From: Aptenodytes patagonicus
Taxonomy: Eukaryota; Chordata; Aves; Sphenisciformes; Spheniscidae
DNA: 64,000 nt
Assembly (NCBI RefSeq): GCF_965638725.1
Contig: NC_134963.1
Location: 6,145,501 to 6,209,500, forward strand
Direction of reading: 5' to 3'
Shown here: one piece after another, positions 1-12,095 of the stretch
Layout: every line of letters begins with the position of its first letter
Numbering within the stretch: position 1 is the stretch's first letter
The notes under the pieces: model-generated
The model's database searches: none
What the model was told of the DNA's origin: nothing
Seen by the model: the letters and a program-made list of their open reading frames with translations, nothing else
Made by a program: the position numbers and the translations under genes

Positions 1-3000
1 TAAGATAACCACATCCCTAATGTATATGGGAGAGGCATTGAAGGGAGCACTTGACAGGTACCATGAAACAGCAGTTGGCTTTGGCCAAAACTTTTGCCTA
101 GATCTGGGACAACTTTCAGTCTCAGATTATTTCCTGTGGTACCTTTTGCTCCCTACGTGCAGACCGCAGCAGGGAGTCCAACAGTACTCCATGTGCTTGT
201 GTTTATGGGCCAGACTGGTGTGCCCAAGGAGCCCGCTCCAGTTCTCGTGTTTCCTTCTTAAGTACACTGTTCAGGCCAACCAAAAGAGCATGTGTTGCAA
301 TGTTTTATTATAGCCGGTATGAGGTGATGAGCTCTTAAACACGGACACCTGACCTTCCCAGAGAATTTTCTTGTCTGGGCCACGTACTCATACTCCAAAG
401 GGAGGTGCTACTAGTTGTGTTCTTAACCAGAGCACCGCTCAGCCTGTCCTGTGTGCCCAAAACTGAAGTCAGTGCCAGATCTTGGTGTGCAAGGATTGTA
501 GGAACAATGCTCCTGTTCAAATGCAAGTCCCAGTTCCTTAACACACAGATCCTAAGGTGGTGGAGTGTCAGAAACTGCTGGCCCCCAGGTCATGCTCGGA
601 AGACGTGTAAAGAGTGTTGTTCACAAGTAAAACCAGCCGCAGACCTGTAGCAGTTGGGTGTGGAGAGCAAGGTTTCCCCATGACCTCACTGTGCCCGTTT
701 CCCTGTTGACCTAAGCCTTTAGACCCCGACTTGCACTATGTGTACAGCACAAAACTCTTGTTTGCTGAACAAATTTGCTGCTGGAGAGGATGCTAGCTTT
801 CTTGGCTATAAAGAACCCCACCTTCTTCTGGTGAAGTGTTTAATGTTGCTGTCCAAAACCTAAGCTTACTGTCAGAGGTGTGCATTTACTAGTATATGAC
901 TTAATTATAAAATCACAGCGTTAGCCAATCCATTTGTCCGTTGAAACTCCCTCCTTGTACATTTATTTATTCCTAATTAAGTCCTGTAACCTTATAGCAA
1001 GTCTCTGAATTTTTGTGATACTGGAAGCTTAACTTTTTTAACTGCATAAATGATTTTGGAACAGTCATTTGTTTCCACATAAAAAGCTCTTCCATCCTGT
1101 CCCCATGTCCATAACCTTCAGTTCTTGTTTAATAATAGCAGCAGCCCTGTGAGAGTAAGTTCCATTGGAAGATCTGGACTGATCCAAAACACCATAAAGT
1201 CAGGAGGGCACTTTGGATTATTTTCAGTAGACTCCAGCTTCTGTCTGTGCCGCTTTGTTTGCTGAGAGAACCCTTCCTCTCACATGACTAGAAAATACAC
1301 TTTGAGTTTGGACTTAAGTTTTCATTCTGCAACTGCGATGATGATACTACTACTTTGCCTCACAAGATCTCCACTGTAAAGCTTCTCTTTTCTTTTAAAT
1401 TTATTTTAGTACTTTTTAAAGCTTATCCCATTGTGGGGGATGGCTGGTTTCACCTTACGCGGTTTGTGTTGACTGCAGTTACCATGCTTGATTTATGAAG
1501 CAAAGGCAGCATAAAAATGTAAATAGACGTTGTAAGACAGAGCACATGCTGACGAGGTATTAGCTGTGACTCTGCCTTCTGCATACATGTGTAAGCAACG
1601 CAGGGAGCCATGGCAGGAGGCACATAAGTGTTTTCAACCAGTCATCTCAGTGCTTTCTTCCTCTCTGTTAATTTATTAGTGAAAACCTGTTGAGCATCAG
1701 ATCATTCAATCAATGCACATTTTCAGACACCTGTCTAATCTTTCTGTTTCTCAAATTCTGTGTTAAATTCATATAACTAAACCTGCACACAATAAAACAT
1801 AAAATCGTGTTGTTTTGGCCCCTTTCAGAAAAGGCAAGAGTCCTGTTCTGCCAGACAGTGGAAGCACGTATTGAACCTGCTGATAAGATGAAATTACTTT
1901 CTTTAGCTGTCATGCTCTGTCCCCAGGTTTCTTTCTGCTCTCTCTTCCTTCAGCCATCGTATTACATAAGGGAAGATAAAACCGTCTACTTAAGTAACCC
2001 GAAGGGTGGTAATAGTTTTCAGGTTTGTCTTATTCTTGCAGCCTGTCTGGATAGGATTTGTCTAGCGTGGGTTTATTTTCTTTCCCCCCTCCTCTCTGTG
2101 TGTTGTCAACAGTGTACTTGCAGGTGGGCTTTAAAAAGACAGGAAATTTCACTGCTGGGAGAAACAAAGAACCCAAGTGTAGCATCTGTTCTGCCCTGTT
2201 ATAACACCCCTCCTGCCCCACATGCAGTCCCTGCCTGCTGCGAGCTGTCTCCAGAGCTCCTTTCTCCCTCTCCCAGGCAGGATGCTGTCAGCACCTCGCT
2301 ATAAGGCTACCTGGGTAACACACTGGCACATAAACTCTCCATACCTAATGATGTGCAGACTGCCTTTACAAATGAAAGTAGGGTTGCTTTTCCCTCCATT
2401 TCAGACTTTTTCTCCTGATTAAACAAAAAGCTGAAGTACAAAAATAGGAGACGCTGTTGCTGTCCTCTCAAGAGAAGTTTTATGCTTGCCTGTGTAATGT
2501 GCCCTTTTTTCCTTGACCACGCAGTATCTCAAGGAATGAGTCATTTGTATATGTAGCCTGTGCCATCTAAGATGTGCTCAGGTGATTCTGTGCTGCATCC
2601 CCATAAAGAAAGGAAAACAGGAGTTACAGAAATCAACATTTTTTCACTCCCAGGGTTTGCACGTCTGGGGCAAACTCTGACTGAGTTCTGATCTCCAACT
2701 GACTGATTTCTACATTTGTCTCTACCACAGCACATGTCAGAGTTTTGATGAAATAATGTAACCAGGAGGCTTTACTGAGGAGGAAAAGTAGAAGGATTAA
2801 AAATGCTCCCTCTGTTTTGAGCAGAAAACACCCTTTTGTTTTCTCTTTAAGGATACGTGCTTGTTTGTCACTGATGTAATGCCTGAAACAGCCATAAGTT
2901 TTCTTCCTATTCTTGCAGTTTACAAAAGCTGATGTGTCTGTCTCATTTCTGCAGCTCACGGACCATGCCACAATGCGTAAAAATAGAAGTCCTAGCTACT

Positions 3001-6000
3001 GCTAATGATATAACAATGTTTGCTTCTTTGTTTTCATTTTTAATCTAAGAATAGCAGTTAGAGTGACTGTGTTGGGGAGAGCTGCATTTGGTCACAAGTG
3101 AAATGTCTCTTGTGATTTCAACTTAATCTTTAATTGACATTAGTCCACAGTTCAAAAAAATATTTGGCACAAGGGAGAACCTCTGAGGAGAATCCTTAGA
3201 AAAACAGAGAGTGTTCCAGGTATGGATGAAGGTGTGTTGGCAGGTTTGTGTGGGGCTGGCTGTGGACAGAGCACCTAGCCAGAGCGCGCTCTCATCCTCT
3301 AAGTTGCATGAATTGTATAATGCATAGTAAAAGTGCTGAACTCTTACAAAGAAACGGTCTTGCTGCTGGCCAGCTAGAAAGTGTTTCTGCTAGAGTAGTT
3401 GCAAGGTTTCAATAAGTATTTAGCTGCCTGCAGTTGGCATCTTTCTGCATGTGAAGCAATGAAGGTTCTTTTGGAACAGATACACAGGCCCTTTAACCAA
3501 GTAGCTTGCATAGGAGGTTATTTCAAGATTTCACCTGCGATACTGGTTTTTAACTTGAAACTGTCAACTGTAACATTTGTAAAATCTTTAACTGTAATGC
3601 TGGTCCCGTCTAACCCTGTTTTCCGTGCAAATATCCGGTAGTCACAGCAGAGTCCTGTTTTGTATTTCTTAACATACACCTTCATCCTTCATTTCATTAT
3701 GTATGTGCCTGTTTGTTTCTTGGGAAGAAAAATGTGCACTCTGCTCTGCATTGCTAGAGGTGGTAATACCTTGATGAAATCCAACCCGGATTGCAGGCTG
3801 CCTCACAACAGAAAAGTGGTATCTTTTAGAAATTCAAAAGCAATTTAAATTGTTTCAATGACTGCTTTTTCTAAATATGAGTTTTTCACTGAGGAGAGCT
3901 GTCTTGGGTGATGCAGATCCACCTCTCCCTGTAACATGTCCTGTGTGGTAATTCAAAGTAACCCCGTGTATCATGTTTGCCTCTTTTCTTTTTAATGGAA
4001 TGCTTTTTCTTTCCCCTGCTCCAGTCTTATCTCTTCTGTGTCTGTACTTTCCTGACCAGGATCTTTACAGCCATAATGCCCATGGTAGCAGCTGGATTGA
4101 TTCCAGACGATCCCACATTGCAGCCAATAAGAAGACTTGTGTCCCTTGTAGGAATTTTTTTTTTAAATGTTTGGTACCGTGGTTTCCTTTTGCATGACCC
4201 TGTGTTAACATGCACTGCTGGTTGCATTCTCATCGGCTGCCTGTGGGATCACAGAAGAACAAAGTGCCAATCAGAATGACCAGTCAGTACACAACTCATC
4301 GCAGTCCTCCATGCTCATCCTCAAGTACTGACATTTTATCACCTTTCGCCTTAATGTTACCATGCTAAACCAGTCATTATTCCTGAGAAAATTGTTGCAA
4401 TATGCAATTTTAACCAGCATCTGTTAATCTTGCTTACTAAGCGTGCCTATTCACAATTCATACCGATGCTTTTTAAGAAACCCATGTCATTCTAATGACT
4501 CGTTACAAATCAGTTAGTTAGATTTACAGAATGTAATAGCTGATATCTACATTAATTTCCAGTGTCAATTATAGGCTGTCGCTTCCATGTCTTTCTGTCT
4601 ATGCACTGTATATTTTGTCTCTAATTATGTATTTTGGAATGGAGTATACACTCTCAATAATCAATGCTATCATCCTATTCTTGGCTGTCCCTGGAAGACA
4701 TACTGATAATTGTTAATGCAAACTCTCTTTGCATTAGAACTGCTGCTTTAGTGATCTTTATATTTACAGCAGCAACAGAGTATTTAAATTTCCTTCCTCC
4801 CCACACAGACGCGCTTTTTCCAAACATCCTCCATGAGAGTTTTTTAGGCATAATAACAATTTTCATTGTTTCAGAAGGAATTAAAAAAGCCTAACCCTTC
4901 TGCTTCGTGTAGAGATTTTACGAACATATTTTTCTCTTACTTAATTTCATGATAAAGTGAAAAATTACTGAACTTAGACATTTGAAACTTACTGCATAAA
5001 TACAGCTGTCCTTTGTGTGGACTTCCAAGATAGTAAGCCTGACCATGCAGGACCAAACATGCTCAGCAGAAAGCCTCCGTGACTAGACACTTCTTTTATC
5101 AGCTGGAATTGGATCTGGCCCTGAAAAGACATAGCATATGTGTGTGAATTTAAGAGCTCCTGTGATGAAGGTGGTAGAAAAGTATGAGGCTAATTAAGTG
5201 CAAAAGACTTATTTCACTATTATGGCTGCACATTTGAAGCCAGGAAATGCAAAAGTTCAGGTCCTGCTAGCAATGTTAGTTATGTAGCTATGCACTTGTG
5301 TAGCTTTTTAGATCACTTTCTAGTCAAGAAATAATTATTCTTAATATTCTTGATATTCTTAACAATTATCATCCTGCTTACCTGCACGTATGATAGGATA
5401 TTTTTTTCAGGAAGGCTACCTTAAACCTCATTGACGCTCTAAATACAGCCTCCTATGTGACTAGAGACATCGAAGGCAGAACTCCCTGGTCTGCACAAGG
5501 TGGCTTGGACAGTTGGGATCATGGTACTGAGGGGAGACTTAAGGGAGTGTGGGTGGAGGAAGAATGCTGAGGACGGTGGGGCGTGGACATAGGGTCAGGT
5601 TTATGCCCTGACAAATATTCCATCACCTGTCAAAGTTGAGTTTCTATTTGTTTAGTCTCTTCCTGTAGCAGCATTTAGCGATTCCCGTCCTGGATCAGAA
5701 TTGCATTATGCTTGGTACTGTGCAAGCGAAACAGTATTTACCTCTTAAAATGCACCATTAAAACCAAAAGGGTGTGCAGCCAGTTCAAACCTTTGGTAGC
5801 TGGAACCACAACTTTTGCATTTCTCAGCAGACCTAAACACTGCACTAACACCTCTTGTACTGAACTCAGGACGAACATTGAACTTGCCTAATCAAGTAAC
5901 TTCATCCTATACAAATAAAATGATACTAAGGCTTTTTCCAACTGTATTTTTTTAGCTCTGTTGTCAGCTGGCAATTTGTTGTTGTATTAAATGGCTGTTG

Positions 6001-6638
6001 GTTCAAGTACGTCATTCTCTTAGAGCACCCAAGCTGTGTGACAGGAAATGACGTGCACACTTGTGTGCGTTTGTTTAGAGCCTTCATCCTGCAAACTCTT
6101 GTGCACATACGTGCATTTATTCATTTATTTTTGCAGGAATCAAGTCTGTCTGTCAAAGTCTGTACACTTGAAAAAATGTGGAGGCTTATTTTCTTATCTT
6201 ATGAATTTCCCTGCTGACACCCTTAAAAACATTGTCTATTTCTGCTTTATGGTAAATGATACAGATTTAATGCCGAAGATACCACTTTACTTATGCCAAG
6301 AAACTAACTTGTATTGTGTCGCTTCTTTATCGCAGGGCTGGGGAAGGGGGAATATACATCTAAAATGATACTTGCACCTTGTAGAGTCAACAGCATTTAG
6401 AGCTTATCTGAAGCTTCCATAGCCAAACCGCTTGAGATTGCAATGGCTTCATCTCTAATAACATTTTGACATGCACTCCCATCAGGCTTCACTGCCTTGA
6501 TTTTTGCAGATGCAAACAGATTTTTTTGCTCTGTGTTTTGTTGTGCTGTGTATCGTGTCGGGTGTTTGAAGTGTTTTCAAGATGGTAAACAGTCTTCTTT
6601 CTTTTCCCTCCCCTCCCTTACTCCTCCCTTCCTGGAAG
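1..6638 (+). other. RILPL1: RILPL1 intron sequence upstream of the terminal coding exon
   Basis: This AT-rich stretch precedes the RILPL1 last exon. I found no segment encoding the earlier RILPL1 parts (coiled coil or the DPNRPRFTLQEL RH2 motif), so those exons should lie left of the window. No tRNA, CR1 or LTR copy was recognised here. Several open frames occur, but none has splice sites that join in frame to the exon at 6639. Placement as intron is inferred from the neighbouring exon. Confidence 0.6.
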
Positions 6639-6783
6639 GTTTAGTTTCTTCTCTCGTGATAAGAAACGTATGCAGGCATCACAGAAAAATGTCCACTTCC
6701 AGGATACTTTTGGAGAATGGTCAAATTCAAATAAAGATGACTCCTACACCGAACAAGGACAAGAAGCTCTGCAGCACCTGTGA
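6639..6783 (+). CDS. RILPL1: RILPL1 terminal coding exon (partial gene)
   Basis: RILPL1 (RILP-like protein 1) is an adaptor that in mammals binds LRRK2-phosphorylated Rab8 and Rab10 and acts in centrosomal and ciliary traffic. Only its last coding exon is here. After an acceptor AG at 6637-6638, one G completes a codon split in phase 2. The exon then encodes 47 residues starting FSFFSRDKKRMQASQ, continuing NVHFQDTFGEWSNSNKDD and ending SYTEQGQEALQHL, with TGA at 6781-6783. The C-terminus SYTEQGQEALQHL is almost identical to my memory of human RILPL1. The polypyrimidine tract before the acceptor is strong. Upstream exons lie outside the window. Identity rests on remembered sequence, but the match is specific and distinguishes it from RILPL2. 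Confidence 0.93.
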
Positions 6784-7165
6784 CTAAAACCTTGAGGTGT
6801 TCGGTTTACCGCAGTAGATCTCGACAGTCTAGTAACAAGAAGCTTCCGTAAGCAAATCCGGCAGCTCATCACTTTTATTTGCCTTGCACACCTCAGTGGT
6901 TGTGTTTCAGATGTACTCGTCAAAAGGGATCCCTCACTGTTTACTTGGTGCCTGTTTGCTGAAAACAGAATCCAAGCTTTGTAGTAACAGCCGCCGATAC
7001 CCTGGGACATCGAAGCTTCTAGATGACTTGTTTTGTGCTGAGTAACAAGTCTATGGTCTTGTTCATGCATTAACTACAGTAACACAAGCTTCTTTAAACC
7101 AAAAAAAGGACCTGTGCCATTATTAGAAGTTTGTTTGCAGTGTCCAATATCTAGTGGCAAAGACT

Positions 7166-7235
7166 CTTTTACCCTGTTTGTTAACACTATCGGTTGTTTG
7201 CTTTTACCCTGTTTGTTAACACTATCGGTTGTTTG
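7166..7235. repeat. Tandem duplication, 2 x 35 bp
   Basis: Two perfect head-to-tail copies (7166-7200 and 7201-7235) begin CTTTTACCCTG and end CGGTTGTTTG. They lie in the presumed RILPL1 3' UTR. Confidence 0.95.
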
Positions 7236-9669
7236 CTTTTTAATTCTGTAAGAATTTTTTCAAGAGGGATACGACAGCTGGCCACTCTCCGTGGCAGGTC
7301 TTAGCACTGCTGTGTCCTGTCAAGTTCAGCTGACATCTGCATTTTGCAGAGTAACCACTTGGAAATCCACCTGGTACAAACTGATAAACTGGAGTAGCCT
7401 TGAGAGGGATAGTGAGCGTGTATTTCCCTTGCTGCTTATAGTGCCTAAAGCGTGAAGAAACCGATGTATGAGGTGAGCGTGCCTTGCATTTTGCCATGAG
7501 TTCTGCAGTATTAATGGAAAACAAATTGCTTACAAGGAGGAATTCTAACACTTGAATTTTTTCCTTCTTACTAGGGACTTCCCCCTAGAGTAGCAGACAG
7601 CTGCTGTAAAGGAATTGGGTCTCTTTCCCACAGACAGGTTTTTAATTAAGTCACACTCCACTTTTCTGTCTAGGTAAGACTGCCTAACTTCAGAGCGAAA
7701 GACATCCTCAGCTAGCTGACATAAACTATTTTAACTGACTTAGAGATGTCCCCAACTCAAAACGTTTTCTCTGACTAGTCTAAACACTACTTGGGCAGAG
7801 CGGGTGAATTCTATATATGCAGGCTGCTCCACTGGTGTTGGTTGATGTCTGGGTCGCCTGCAGTTACAGGGGCTTAACTCGCCAGCAAAAGCCCAGCACA
7901 GCTGAGCTGCCAGGAGGTGGGATTTAGATCTGCTTTGCAATCGAGATTGTGAGACCTCAGTTGTACTTAAAAAAACCATGACACTAAAACCCCATGCAGC
8001 GTAACTGTTGCGTACGGTCCGGTGTCAGCACGCACCCCACCTCTGCACCACACGCTCCACGAAGGCACCTAACCAGACGGGAGAGGGCGAGTGCATCCAT
8101 GGCTCCTTGCGAGGGAGGTGCTGAGGTCTTTCTGTGAACTTGGCTGTATGCTAGGAGAGTCCGCACTGGAGCGCAGTGCTGCTGGTGAGGAGTAGCTAGT
8201 TACCACAAGGCTGTAGGCAACTTCTGCACGTGTAGCTTAGTGCAGGGGGCTGTGAGCTGCTGTTGGCACCTGACCCCCAGGAACTACATCTGCTCTGTAA
8301 AGAGCCTCTTCTCAGGAGTGGCACTAGGAACAGGAAACAATGCTCAGGCTGGAGGAAAGCTCCAAGTACTCCAGGTACTGAATGTAGGAGGAAGTCTCAA
8401 AGGCCTCCTAGATGAAAGCAAGCCAGAGGGTTTAGTACAGGCCAGTTGCTTTTAATACAACAAGATCCAAGACTCTGGATTCTTTAACGTGTGTGAGCAG
8501 CAAATGGTTCTTAGCCCATCTGTCGTGAAACTGGGCCAGGAAAGCATTCTTTGCAATGGTGGGCTGAATGCTGCTCTGCTCCTGACTGTAACTGTGCTTC
8601 ATTTTGAACACGGACCTTGCGCGTGTTCCAGGTAGAGAGTGTGTTTACTGTGCCTCCCTGGTGTCACTGCAGTTTGGGGCAGGGGGGGATGTGTGGCCTT
8701 ATTATGAAAGAGATCTGCATTTGAAATAGTGACGGCAGTGTCTGATGCTAGTGTTAGGCAGATACGCTTTTGCCTGGTTACATTTCGGTAACATATCTTA
8801 AGTTCTATGCTTACAGAAAGCTGTATCCATAAAACGGCAGCACTTCCCCACCGTGTGTGAAAAGCAATTCTTAAATGGGGGGGAGTGTCTTAATTTAATG
8901 ATACTTAAGTTGCTAAGATCTCGATTTCACTTCCATATTAGGGAAAAAAAAGTACACTACCGTTATATCAGGCAGTTAAAGTAAATTGTGAATGATGCCC
9001 GTAAGTCTCTCCCTAGCATAGTTTACAGTTGTTTGGCACATTTAGAAGAGATGCAGTGATCAGAAACAATGCAAGAATGCAGCGGATGCACAGCCTGAAT
9101 AAGCACATCACTTCTGAAATCAGCTGAGGGCAACGAACTGGGATAATAGAAATACACAGACTGAACTGTTTTTCCCCAGCACCTAAGCTGGTGTATTACA
9201 AAGGACGTCTCCTGGCCTGGTGCACATAAAGCTCGTCCCGTACGCCAGAGCCCAGTGCACTATTGTCGGGTCAGATCTGCAGCCAATTCAAACAATGGCA
9301 CTAAGCACTACAACCTTCCCCCACTCATCTCTGTAGCCTGTTACCTCAAAAATCTGATTAGTTACTCCTGACATGCCAGCATTAACCACTTCGCTCCTTG
9401 TTCTCGTGCTAGAAATGCTGAGTTTATGCACTCCAAGTGCCATCGGAGAGGATGGCGGGTAGGGAAGAGTATGTAAAGATCTGAAGATCTGTCTGTATTG
9501 TTTTTCAATATTCAAGTAAAATCTGCTTTTAGAAAAGGGGCCGGAATGTTGTCAGGTAAGGGGTGTAACAATCCTGTCTGCAAAGTGCAGGATCACTGAA
9601 GGTTTTTTAGGTGTTCTGTTTTGTTTGTTTTTTTTTTTTTTGTTGGGCAGTAAATCATTTTAACAGTTT

Positions 9670-9675
9670 AATAAA
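9670..9675 (+). terminator. RILPL1: Candidate RILPL1 polyadenylation signal AATAAA
   Basis: AATAAA lies 2.9 kb past the RILPL1 stop and is followed within 40-55 nt by T-rich sequence. A second AATAAA at 9814-9819 and a third near 10380 are alternatives. Confidence 0.4.
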
Positions 9676-9830
9676 TACTTCTGAAAAACAAGTATTTCTG
9701 CAAGACTTGTGTTCTTTTTTTTTTGTGGAAAGTTAATACCATCTCTTCTTGGGGATGCAGCATACGGGTCTGTCGTCTTTCCCTTGAAAAAAGCTCATAC
9801 AACTCTTCATGGAAATAAAGCCTCAAACTG

Positions 9831-10640
9831 GGCAAGGTTTAGGATAGGGCCATTCAAAGGCCAATAAAAAAATACAGTTTAAAATACATTAGCAAATATT
9901 TAGGAATTGCTTATGATGACAAAGAACACAACGGAGCCTTTTCTAGAAAGCACTGTAAGCTCCTCAGTGGAAGACGTGTGTCTGTATGCACGTCCTGGCT
10001 CTGAAAAAGGAGATGCTTTGCCCCCCATTTTCCCCGATTCAGCTACAACCAGCAGCAAGCCCAGTTTCCAGAGCAAGATTTAAACCCCGTGCAGGCAGGA
10101 CTTCACTTGCAGAGACGGGGAGAGGACCGAGTGGGTGCAGTTGCAACCACATTGAACTGTGACACCGTCCTTCAGTGATTGTCCATGGATTGATCAGGAA
10201 CATTAGGCGTTTTCTGACCTGCTTACTGCTCTGTAGTGCGCATTCCTCTAATAAAAGGGAATGACATCCTCCCATGACGTAAAAAAAAGATTTCTTATTA
10301 CATGCTTCTCTCCCACCTCACAGAATGAGTTAAGGACATAGTATTACTAAAGATCTCACTTGCCCCAGTGTCTTCAAGAAAATAAAGTCACTTCCCGTTT
10401 GGGCCACATTTTTCAGAAGCTTAGTTTCTTGCTATTCCGTTACTCTTTCTTCAACAAGTGACTATTTCATAAAGGGCATCTGTCTCACTAAACGTGTGGA
10501 CATCTGGCACATAAAGAATTAAATACGGAGCTCTCTCATGAACCCTAATCCAGGCAGCCAGATGGGTATCAAACGAGATGTGTACTCAGTTTCAGTGGCA
10601 TGCCCGTACGTGTGGTGCATTTCTTACAGCATTCACCAGT
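9831..10640. other. Intergenic gap between convergent RILPL1 and SNRNP35
   Basis: This roughly 0.8-kb stretch lies between two 3' ends. I see no coding potential, recognisable repeat family or RNA gene in it. Confidence 0.5.
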
Positions 10641-10662
10641 TCAAAAATATTAATACAAAAAG

Positions 10663-10668
10663 TTTATT
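10663..10668 (-). terminator. SNRNP35: Candidate SNRNP35 polyadenylation signal
   Basis: TTTATT on the plus strand reads AATAAA on the minus strand, 217 nt past the SNRNP35 stop. This gives a short 3' UTR and places the gene end near 10640. Confidence 0.6.
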
Positions 10669-10884
10669 TTCTCTGAAGGACAATTCAACATGTTATCTTA
10701 ACTGTGTCAGCAACTGAACTACAGAGAGCTTCCAGCAGGTGAGAGTCACAGGCACAAGACAGTAACAGCACAGCTCCTTGTTCAGGGAATACTGCTCACA
10801 GCCCCAAGCTGAAGGCAACATCCGCAACTGAAACGTTGTGGATGTAAGAGTAGACACCACACCCCAACGACAAGGCACTGTCAC

Positions 10885-11682
10885 CTATCGATGCTTATCA
10901 TCGTCTCTTTGTTTCTTGGTATCTCTTTCCCTGCTCCGGTCTCTATCCCTGTCCTTCCTGTCTCTGTCCTTCCTCTCCCTCCCTCTGCTCCTCTCCTCTT
11001 TGGAGTCCCTCTCTCTCTCACTTTCACCCCAAGCCCACGACCGCTCCCTTTCTGGCCATCGCTTGTCTCTGCTCCTTTCATGGTCTCGGTCCCTTGTTCT
11101 CCAGTCCCTTGTTCCTTCACGAGACCAGTTTCTTTTCTCTGCTGATCCTTCTCCATAGAAATCATTTTTCATGTTTGGCAAATTGATGGGCTTTCGGAAA
11201 GGTCTGTCCCGTCCTCCAAACCGTAGCTGCCCGGATTCTTTTTTGCCTCCAAAACCACCCCCAAGCCTCCGAGGAATCCATCCTTTGAGAGTTCTTTCCA
11301 GTTCAAAGTCTACAAAGATCTCATGTTGATCAATAACCAGCCTGTTGGCATCTCTGTGGGCCTTCAAGAGAGCACGCTCCTCTTTGTACTCAATAAATGC
11401 GTAACCCTTGGAAAATCCTGTGACCAAGTCTCGAACCAGACGGATCTTTCTGATGTCTCCATACCGGGAAAAGACCTCCTTTAACTTCTCTTCTGTTGTC
11501 TGAAGATTGAGCCTTGCTACGAACAGGGTGAGGTGAGGATCTCCTGTAACTCCCTTGTTGGGTACGTAGCGTGCCAACATAGCCCTCCATATGGCACGGT
11601 CGTGGGGCTCTTCATCCGTGCCATCAATGCTCCCGGCTTTGAGGGGGTCATACTCCTTTGCTATGGGGGCCCAGTCATTCAT
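10885..11682 (-). CDS. SNRNP35: SNRNP35, U11/U12 small nuclear ribonucleoprotein 35 kDa protein
   Basis: This protein is part of the U11/U12 di-snRNP of the minor spliceosome, which removes U12-type introns, and acts in the nucleus. The 265-aa coding sequence lies in a single exon. The N-terminus MNDWAPIAKEYDPLKAGS matches remembered human SNRNP35 with few changes. An RRM spans about residues 51-129, with RNP2-like LFVARL and RNP1 KGYAFIEY. The conserved GWIPRRLGGG and GGRDRPFRKPINLP segments follow. The C-terminal third is a charged RD/RE/ER-rich tail, somewhat longer than in the 246-aa human protein. An acceptor (CCCACTAG on the minus strand, intron ending at 11686) stands three nucleotides before the ATG, so the 5' UTR is spliced, as in mammals. 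The gene is divergent from RILPL2 and convergent with RILPL1. The low-complexity tail is the least certain part. Confidence 0.96.
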   Translation of the reverse strand: MNDWAPIAKEYDPLKAGSIDGTDEEPHDRAIWRAMLARYVPNKGVTGDPHLTLFVARLNLQTTEEKLKEVFSRYGDIRKIRLVRDLVTGFSKGYAFIEYKEERALLKAHRDANRLVIDQHEIFVDFELERTLKGWIPRRLGGGFGGKKESGQLRFGGRDRPFRKPINLPNMKNDFYGEGSAEKRNWSREGTRDWRTRDRDHERSRDKRWPERERSWAWGESERERDSKEERSRGRERKDRDRKDRDRDRSRERDTKKQRDDDKHR

Positions 11683-11685
11683 TGT

Positions 11686-12095
11686 CTAGTGGGAAAAAAA
11701 CATGCATCACGCAGATAGGCAGGTATTTTAGGAAGAGCAGCAGGTAGCACCACGAAGCACTTTCAGCACCGCTGTACAGTATTTCTCATCCAAAAATCCC
11801 CAGAAGTTTGACAAACTTAAATAAACCGGCAATATCGCTGCCGTTTGAGTTCACCTCACCGGGCAGAGCCATGTCGGGGAGCCTGGATTCGCCCCCGGCC
11901 GAGGGGAGCCCGGCGGCCCCTTCCCTCTCCCCCGCCTGAGGGAGGCCCGCGGCCCTGCCCCGTCCCCCCCCCCGAGGGGGCCCCGCGGCCCCGTCCTTCC
12001 CCCGAGGCCCCGTCCCCCCCCCGCCCGAGGGGGCCCCGAGGCCTCGCCCCCGCCCTCCGCGGCCGCCGGGACCCCCGCTGCCACCCCCCGCGCCG
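11686..12095 (-). other. SNRNP35: SNRNP35 5' intron
   Basis: This segment lies between the acceptor just upstream of the SNRNP35 ATG and the candidate donor array at 12096-12123. Its upper part is very GC-rich CpG-island sequence with long C runs. Exon 1 is inferred to be short and non-coding. Confidence 0.6.

Larger units (their letters stand above)
6784..9830 (+). other. RILPL1: RILPL1 3' untranslated region and flank
   Basis: This non-coding stretch follows the RILPL1 stop. Candidate polyadenylation signals AATAAA lie at 9670-9675 and 9814-9819, which would give a 3' UTR of about 2.9-3.1 kb. The first is followed by T-rich sequence around 9714-9724. A 35-bp tandem duplication lies at 7166-7235. 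The true end is not determinable from sequence alone. Confidence 0.5.

Noticed and set aside
4059-4147. Open frame reading MPMVAAGLIPDDPTLQPIRRL, considered as a RILPL1 exon
   Set aside because: It has a fair acceptor and its end resembles the RL before the last RILPL1 exon. However, its possible donors leave the wrong phase for the exon at 6639, and the frame that would fit contains a stop. It could only be an alternative end, for which there is no support.
10838-11158. Leu/Ser-rich open frame antisense to SNRNP35
   Set aside because: It is the mirror of the RD/RE-rich tail of SNRNP35.
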